64,000 nt of DNA from Anisus vortex. Its lineage: Eukaryota > Mollusca > Gastropoda > Planorbidae. The stretch is taken from the NCBI GenBank assembly GCA_949126835.1, contig OX421497.1, positions 31,585,742-31,649,741 of the forward strand, written 5' to 3'. The position numbers and the translations under genes are program-made. A model generated the notes under the pieces. The model was given only the letters and a program-made list of their open reading frames with translations. It made no database searches and was not told where the DNA came from. Below, in pieces: positions 57,451 to 64,000 of the stretch (its first letter is position 1; each line of letters begins with the position of its first letter).

Positions 57451-57730
57451 GACCCCAAAGTTTATTCTGATCCCATGGCCTCTAGCACCAGCTGTTGAGC
57501 TGGCACCAAACTCATCCTATCCGGACACTTACGGACAGTTCATTAGGAGCATGTCCCAGTTTCAAGTCTTTGAGTGTGTGTTCCTATCAAGCTGTCTGGT
57601 CGTGTCGACGGCTGGCAACAGCTACGTCATATGGCTGTCCAAACTCAGGCTTCAGCAGAAGAGCGCGGTCAGTCTTCATGCATTGGTTTTGTCTCTGTCC
57701 TTGGCGGAGTTACTGCAAGGGTTATTTCAG
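57451..57730 (+). CDS. Gene B exon: class A GPCR, TM1 and TM2
   Basis: The exon follows the acceptor TTATTCGTAG and ends CAG|GTAGGC in phase 0. It encodes residues 10 (last base) to 103. An extracellular part has an Asn30-Ser-Ser site. TM1 (about 47-72) carries Gly65-Asn66, the conserved Asn1.50. A short basic loop follows (Lys74 to Lys80). TM2 (about 84-102) has Leu-Ser-Leu-Ala-Glu, where the usual Asp2.50 is Glu96. Position and motif order define a rhodopsin-family receptor, probably for a peptide. The ligand is not identifiable from three helices. Confidence 0.8.
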
Positions 57731-57805
57731 GTAGGCCATAGATATGAAGGTCCCATTGATTTTGTCTTTTAGGTTACATGCGTGTCTTCTTTATATAAGA
57801 CAAGC

Positions 57806-58385
57806 TAAATTCCCCGGCGTTGCCCCGGAGGAAAATTCATAGGCCTATTTCTACATAAAAAAATATTACAACTTAAATGAACAGTAGGATATAATAATTT
57901 TCTCATATAATTATTATAAACTGAAAACAATGAGTAAAGTAAATTTAAAAAAAACTGTAATAATCAGGTTCACAATAGGCAAGTCTTTTTATTAAAAGAA
58001 AAATGAGGACTATCACTATACCTGGCGGAGAATCGAACACCCATCTTCCGCATGTCAAAAAATGTAATTATTAGATTTTACTTTTTTGAAAACATTGTCC
58101 TGAAATTCTTTACAATGCTTAAAAAAAGTAATATTAATGGAAATGTAAAAAATTATATAAATTAACTATTGCTAGTACAGAAAAAGAAAAAAAAAATGGT
58201 TTTAGAGTGAATTAGAACTCAGGTAACCTAAATGGCAGTCGGGACAATAACCACTCAGCTAGGGAGGACACATGCTAAATGCGATATCGCAAAAGTCAAA
58301 TATGGGACAATAAGGTCACGTGTCTTTAAATATACCAATGGGGAAAGAATCCACACACATATCGTTCTTTATATATAGAGATTTT
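57806..58385. repeat. dispersed repeat, longer copy, 3' of gene B exon 2
   Basis: It starts GCTAAATTCCCCGGCG-TTGCCCCGG and ends ATATATAGAGATTT, with ATCGCAAAAGTC and GACAATAAGGTCACGTG inside. The structure resembles the 3' part of an RTE-type element or its SINE, but no coding part is seen. Confidence 0.6.
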
Positions 58386-59166
58386 TAAGTCATTTGCCCA
58401 CGGAATTACACGTGAAATACTACAACTACAATGTAAGTCACACCTTTCTCATTATAAGTCAAATAGTGGGCCTAACAGTGTCATATTGAGGGACTACGTG
58501 TACATTGTTTTAAGTTGTTATGACTTTCACTGGACTTGACTATAAGACAATCTATGTAAATTAAGGTAAAATCTAATATGAGGCATTTGCAATGGCGTAG
58601 CCCGGATTGAGAGGGGGAGGGGGGAGTAAAAAGTGTCCGGTAGGGGGACAAAGGGGATGGGGGTGGCAAATATTACAAGATTGGGTGCAGGAACAGGCAA
58701 AATTCTGAACTGGTGCACAATTTTACCCTAACGTATTTAAATACTATATTTATCAAATGATTGCAATAGTTCAAATGTAATATTAGATTGAGTGAATATT
58801 TCAAGGTTTAGTAGGCCTAAGCTCATTTTCATACTGGAAAAAACAAACTTGGTGTTTAAAAAAAACAAATTCTGGAAAAGCTGTGAAAGAAGAGGAGCGT
58901 GCCCTATCTTTGATCTTTGATAACAGACACGATCTTTAAATCCAAACATACTATATACTTTTATGGCTTTCTTTCTTTCATTCTCGAAAATGGCAATGAA
59001 AGTTTAAAACCAATCCATTTTTTGTTTGGTATAATAAAATTTTAAATTCCAATAGACAAAACACTGAAAGTCAATTTCGATGTACATTTTATTCTTGTAC
59101 GTTTAAATCAATACACTAAAAAGTCAACAGTAAACCTCTACTTTTTGTCTTCTTTAAAATCCCCAG
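58386..59166 (+). other. gene B intron, nothing firm
   Basis: A CAATGGCGTAGCCCGG motif at about 58592 resembles the end of a repeat seen at 1421. The intron ends with a TTTAAAATCCCCAG acceptor. Confidence 0.5.
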
Positions 59167-59300
59167 ACATTGCCGTATTTATCTCAAGTCATTGCTGGCG
59201 AGTGGATTTGTGGTGAAATTATGTGTAAACTCCACGCTGTGGCTAGATCCATGCTGGCTAACGTCTCTATATCAACTCTTGCCCTTATAGCTATCATAAG
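59167..59300 (+). CDS. Gene B exon: GPCR extracellular loop 1 and TM3
   Basis: It continues the frame in phase 0 and encodes residues 104-147 plus two bases (AG) of codon 148, before the donor GTAAGG. Trp116-x2-Gly119-x3-Cys123 is the conserved loop 1/TM3 start, with Cys123 as Cys3.25 (disulfide to loop 2). Codon 148 is exactly 25 positions later, where Arg3.50 belongs, and AG fits Arg. The residue before it (3.49), usually Asp or Glu of the DRY motif, is Ile147. The gene must continue downstream; I find no TM4-TM7 exon in the window. Confidence 0.8.
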
Positions 59301-60678
59301 GTAAGGTGAATGTGTACAATGTTAAGTTATAGTGACCCCAATAAATAGTTTTATTTACATTCCAACAATAGATGATATCTTTGACTTTATCTTTTTGGTA
59401 AAAAAAAACCACATTTAGTAAAGTATTCCGTTGGACCAAATTGAAGATTTGGGCCGGTGAAGCAGCGTTCACGAGTTTCTGTGGCAACGGCATAGTGGTG
59501 GATATGTGATCAGCACAATGTCCAGCCGCCTTTACTTTACCCCAGCTAATGTCAGGCACCCATCAGAGCTGAGTAGACTCAAGTCCCGAGAACCAATCCT
59601 AGCCTTCAACAGGATGCAAACCCATGACCTTCGGTATGCCAGTCGAACGGTCGGCCACCGTGGCTCTTAAATCCCACATTAAATGACATTTAATGTCGTA
59701 AAAAATGTGGTTTCTTATGGCAGCAATAGATAATCAAAGTTTTTGGGCTAATCGGCTTTATTTATTCTTAGCTTTAGTCTTGCTTAAGATAGATCACCAC
59801 ACTGAATAACTTACACTACAATTTAGAAAAGTCTTCATTTCTTTGACGTCGAAATGTAGTATTTGTAGTAGTAGTAGTAAACAATTTTTTTTAGTAAAAT
59901 TTTAAAGGGCTTACAATAGTCTTACACCTACCGTTCAACATATTTCCTGATCGTATAATTGTAAGCTTTCTCGTTACTTCGAGGATGTAAGTTTTAACGT
60001 CCTAATTAGGTTATCAGGTTTTAAGTAGACTATTACGTCATATGAAGACGGATAGGTCATATGCATTTTATTAATTAAAGTAAATCTTAAGAAACGTATT
60101 GTTGACGATGGATTTTATTTTTTAAATGCTGCTTCAATAAAATATTTGTGAGATTATGTAAAGTTTTAAATGTCAATTCAATGTTGTCGTTTTAAATTTC
60201 TTTCACAAACTTGTAAAGTATTCGAAGAACACAGTAAAACTTCTTCTATTACAAACGTGTAATAAAACTTCTTGCATTAAAAGCATTTATAATTTATATC
60301 ACTAATATATAATATATACTTAGATGAGCCGTCCTTCGATATTCTGCGGGATCCAAACAAAAATGTCTTCGTTGTTAAACTCCTTACTTATCTATACAAT
60401 GAAATAAAATCTAATAAGCTTGTTGAATTATAAATTATAGTATTAACAAGAATGTTGAAAATTATTAATGTGTTCACTCCAGTAGTCTGGAGATGTGAAT
60501 TTATGTGTAGGGAGTAAAGTAAACAATTTCTGATATACCAAATTTACCCTTCATATCTTTTGTTGATTCATTCATTTATAACTAGAAGTTTTGTATCGTA
60601 AGGGAAAAAAACATCTAAATGCTTTAGGTCAGTGCTTAACACTCTGGGTGATGCTCTTAAAGATGCTATACATTTATA
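59301..60678 (+). other. gene B intron with SINE
   Basis: Apart from the SINE at 59433-59672 the DNA is AT-rich and unremarkable. Confidence 0.5.
59433..59672 (-). mobile_element. tRNA-derived SINE, near full length
   Basis: GGACCAAATTGAAG at the left, GCCGGTGAAGCAGCGTTCACG, GCTAATGTCAGGCACCCATC, and a tRNA-like head at the right with GCCACGGTGG-type ends. A few bases are lost in the middle. Confidence 0.85.
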
Positions 60679-61441
60679 CCATGGTACCTCGGATTACGAA
60701 CGCCTTAGGTTACGAACGATTCAGGTTACGAACAACAACTTTGAAAAAAGAATTCTTAGGTAACCAACAGTGCCTCGGTTACGCACGAAGGCGAGAGACA
60801 GATAGGAAGGTTTAACGTTGGAGAAAACCGATCTCTTACAGCACAAACGAAGAACTCGCAGTACTAACATTGCTTAGCGTTAGCCTTGTAGCCTAGTATT
60901 GCACGCGTGCGCAACCTCTATTCAATTACTACACATCAGTAAAAAAAAAAATGTCTTAGCTGTGGCGCTGTGTTCAGTTTATCTCATTATTTTCCCTGTT
61001 AACCCCCACATCAATTATGAGTTGGAAGAAAGATGGTGGGCCTGCTAGGAAGTACGCATGCATAACAGTGGAGGTAAGTACAGAAATAATTATGAAACAT
61101 TTAAATTGGCGTTTGCGAGTGTGACATCGCTAAAGAATAGCCTACAGCATGGCAAATCAAATATCGCCACCATTATTAAGAACAAAGAGTTACACAATCA
61201 GTCGATGTTACTAAAGGCGTAACTAAGCTTTTAATTTATATGGTTATTTTCTTTCTCTTTATTTAAATACGCAAAATACACAGATTCTTTGAGTTTTGTC
61301 AGGTAAACGACCGATGTTAATTAAAAAAGGATGATTTTTTTCATCTTGAAACTGATTGTCTTTATTTCATTGATTTCAATGTTTCAGGTTACGAACCGAT
61401 TTCTGGAACGAATTTACTTCTTAACCCGAGATACCACTGTA
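60677..61441 (+). mobile_element. Tigger/pogo-like DNA transposon relic, TA target site
   Basis: The element spans 60679-61439 with TA on each side. The left end CCATGGTACCTCGGATTACG and the right end (inverted) CAGTGGTATCTCGGG are TIRs of the GGTACCTCGG class, with repeated GGTTACGAAC motifs behind them. Inside is a decayed N-terminus of the transposase (61017-61220). Most of the catalytic region is missing. Confidence 0.8.
61017..61220 (+). pseudogene. Tigger/pogo transposase N-terminus, decayed
   Basis: From ATG 61017 the reading Met-Ser-Trp-Lys-Lys then Ala-Arg-Lys-Tyr-x-x-Ile-Thr-Val-Glu-Val matches the basic start of Tigger transposases. After a frame change, Asp-Ile-Ala-Lys and Lys-Ser-Asn-Ile-Ala-Thr-Ile-Ile-Lys-Asn-Lys-Glu match the helix-turn-helix region. 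Stops interrupt both. Confidence 0.6.
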
Positions 61442-64000
61442 TAATCATTTCCAATCCATGTTACGTTAACAATGTTAAACAATTGATCACGTGACAAACT
61501 AACAATGTATCCCCCCCCCCCCTTCTTAACAACCACACCCGCTTTTCTTACAGTAAACTGATTTGCTTGAAGATTTTTTGTCCGTTAAATAGATTTCCTT
61601 TACGTAAATAGTTTAATAAATGCAATATTTGTTAACAGACTAAATTATTTACATTTGATGTTACACGCTCAATGCCTTCCGTTCCCAAACTTTCGCAATT
61701 TAAATTAATGTGTCACAAAAAGAAAATGGAATGAGATCTATTTGATAAAATCTCCTCCTGGATTGTAGTCTAGTATTTATTTTGATTATCATCCAATTCT
61801 AAGTGGTTGAGATATCGTATCATCTTTCTAGAAATCAGATTTAGATCTACATGAAATGAAATTGTAAGCGTTTCAATTTGGTTTGCGAGATAGCACTAAT
61901 TAAAATTCAGTCATGCAAGTAGTAAAACAAAGGAAAAGGAATTTTTTTTTTCTTAATGCGTTGTTCAAACTTGTGTTTTAAAGATGTAGTCAAAATAAAG
62001 AGTAATTGCTAGGCATGATGCAGTCAAAATTAATGTTGAAAACATTTCCACATGGTATTCGTGAAGTAACATTCGCTTTTATGGTATGTGAAAGAGATAT
62101 ATGGTTCTCACAGTGAACAGACACATGATGGTATTATGTGGCCAAGTCAATGTCTAAACTTCGTAATGTCTTCGTAATGTCCTAACATGTGTGTTGATGT
62201 CCTATTATTATTATTGGACTATCAAACATTACCACCAGTCTTCTCAGAGTATTTGAGTTGCAGTAGCTGAATTATTTGATTGATTTGAACATCAAAATGG
62301 ACGACATCACCACAATATAACTTCCAAACTTGTAAATAATAAAAGAACGACTTATTGCAGCATATTATTTAATAACAATTCATTAACAGTTGACACTTCA
62401 CATCCAATGAACAAATATAGCTTTATAGTATCAACATAATACACAATTTTATTTATTTTTCCTGAGTCTAAAATAATGCCTGCGTTCCTTGTGAGTTATG
62501 AGAAAAGACTGCCGACCGCATGGACAGTCACTTGACTATATCTACTTCCGATATAGGTTTTCTTAATATCCAAAAATGGGTTTTATTTCGACTTTTTAAT
62601 TATTAATATAGTTACTACCTATATATTATTTTATGGCTTCATAGCATACCCCCCAACCACAGAGAAAAAATAATAATTTATTATTATTTTTGATACGAAA
62701 AATGTTTACAATAATGAAAAAAAAAATTATCTTAATCTTAATTAATGCATATAATCATTCATTTAATAATACATAGAGAAAAAAAAATTCATTTAATATA
62801 TGTACAAACAATCAAAAAACATATTTATAAGCAGAAATATGACACAAAGAATAATGTCTAATGTTTATATGACAATTAGTCATAGACAATTATCTTTAGG
62901 TATTGTCTAATCAACTTCAGTAATACTGAGATAAACTATTGGATATCAGTGATGTGTATGGATAATTATTATACTAAATACTCATCAAGGCTGTCGAGAT
63001 TATCTATTATCTTTATCTCACAAAATCTAAATAGATTCCATGAAAATTTTTTTTATACAACATCCATTAGTTTATACAATAAAATTAATATAATACCAAT
63101 GTCGGTTTTTTTTTATTTGTCATTTTGTATTGATATTCTCATAATGGTTATTATGAATATATATCTTCATAATATTTTTTTTTTTTTTTTTTTCGGATTG
63201 ATATTCTTATTGATTGATATTTATTATTGATTGATATTCTCAATAACATTACTTACAATGTAACATGATTATCTTTAATCTTAGTTTACAATAAAATATT
63301 ACACAAGTTATTCAAGTCTTTCCTTCAATTATATATTTATATTACACTGCTCATATTCCTGTGAGTCTTATATGTATCATTTATCTATTGGCTTCAATGC
63401 TATCTTTAGTCTTACATGAATACAATACAATATTATCATCTAATGCTCTGACTTTAGAGTCTTACATAGGCATTTCATTATTATATCATTCTTATTTCAA
63501 TTCCTCTAATGCTTTTTTAAAGACTTACATAGGCATATTAATATTAACATATGGCATAACAGATTCACTGTTCAGAGGCCACAAAATTTTATGTGCTTAA
63601 CAGTCTTACCAAACTGTTCAGAGGCTACATAAAAAAAATTATTCCAACTGACAATTATTATTTTTATCAGCTCAGCTATTCATAATTCAACACTGTAGAT
63701 TATTCAGTTTTGCAAGTGGTGATTATATCTCATCAATTAAATTATTTACAGCAGTATCCATATTTACATATTTGTTCTTTACAAAAGAAAAAAAAAATGT
63801 TATCATGTCATTATATCTGTTACTGAAAATATCATATCTTTTTCATAAATTTAGTTATTCCTATATATAATTTTATTGATTATACGTGAGTTCTCTGCTA
63901 AAATTCCTTAGAATTTCACAACATTTTCTCAATGTTATTTCTCTATGTTCAGATTTATTAATATCATTGTCTGGTTTATTTTCAATTTCAATTATTTTGC
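61442..64000. other. very AT-rich, no feature seen
   Basis: A poly(C) run lies at about 61510-61521 and a poly(T) run at about 63176-63195. No exon with receptor-like coding was found, although a GPCR exon would be expected downstream of 59300. Confidence 0.5.

Overview
This is intron-rich, AT-rich animal nuclear DNA. The likely source is a lophotrochozoan, most probably a heterobranch (pulmonate-like) gastropod. That placement is inference: it rests on the mix of tRNA-derived SINEs, CR1/jockey-like and RTE-like LINEs, hAT and Tigger/pogo elements, many microsatellites and long poly(C)/(G) runs, plus two dispersed-exon animal genes. I see no rRNA, tRNA gene, CRISPR or prokaryotic operon.

Two host genes are supported, both on the + strand. 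Gene A (promoter near 34.7-35.1 kb; coding exons 35153-35874, 41893-42055, 43720-43986) encodes a predicted 383-residue RING-type protein. All three exons join in phase. A repeat-poor AT-rich stretch follows to about 52.5 kb and may be a very long 3'UTR. Its upstream region holds a perfect RFX X-box, a full CRE and an E2F-like site. Gene B (54744-54772, 57451-57730, 59167-59300) is the first part of a class A GPCR: a glycosylated N-terminus, TM1, TM2 and TM3. It continues beyond what I can find here.

The rest is mobile and repetitive DNA. 1-12 kb has LINE relics, a complete 2.69-kb hAT element with a frameshifted transposase (exact 8-bp TSD), a 1.54-kb non-autonomous hAT element (exact 8-bp TSD), a MITE split by a SINE, and small hAT MITEs. 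12-13.2 kb has a perfect 31-bp inverted repeat and two abutting minisatellites. 13-28 kb is mostly non-coding with MITEs, SINEs and microsatellites. 28.9-30.5 kb is a 31-unit, 51-bp minisatellite that stays open on both strands. 30.7-32.4 kb has three hAT elements. Intron 1 of gene A (35.9-41.9 kb) carries an almost intact antisense LINE, cut by a 1271-bp solo-LTR-like insertion with a 5-bp TSD. Intron 2 carries exactly 22 copies of a 23-bp repeat. 54.8-61.4 kb (gene B introns) has SINEs, an RTE-like RT relic, a repeated AT-rich element and a Tigger relic.

The most unusual signal is the palindromic octamer TAGGCCTA, found about 15 times where well under one is expected by composition. In two internally controlled comparisons it arises as a clean 6-bp insertion of GGCCTA at a TA dinucleotide: one of 31 minisatellite units, and one of two tandem copies at 55.1 kb. 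A SINE copy gives weaker support. This looks like a footprint or micro-insertion process targeting TA.
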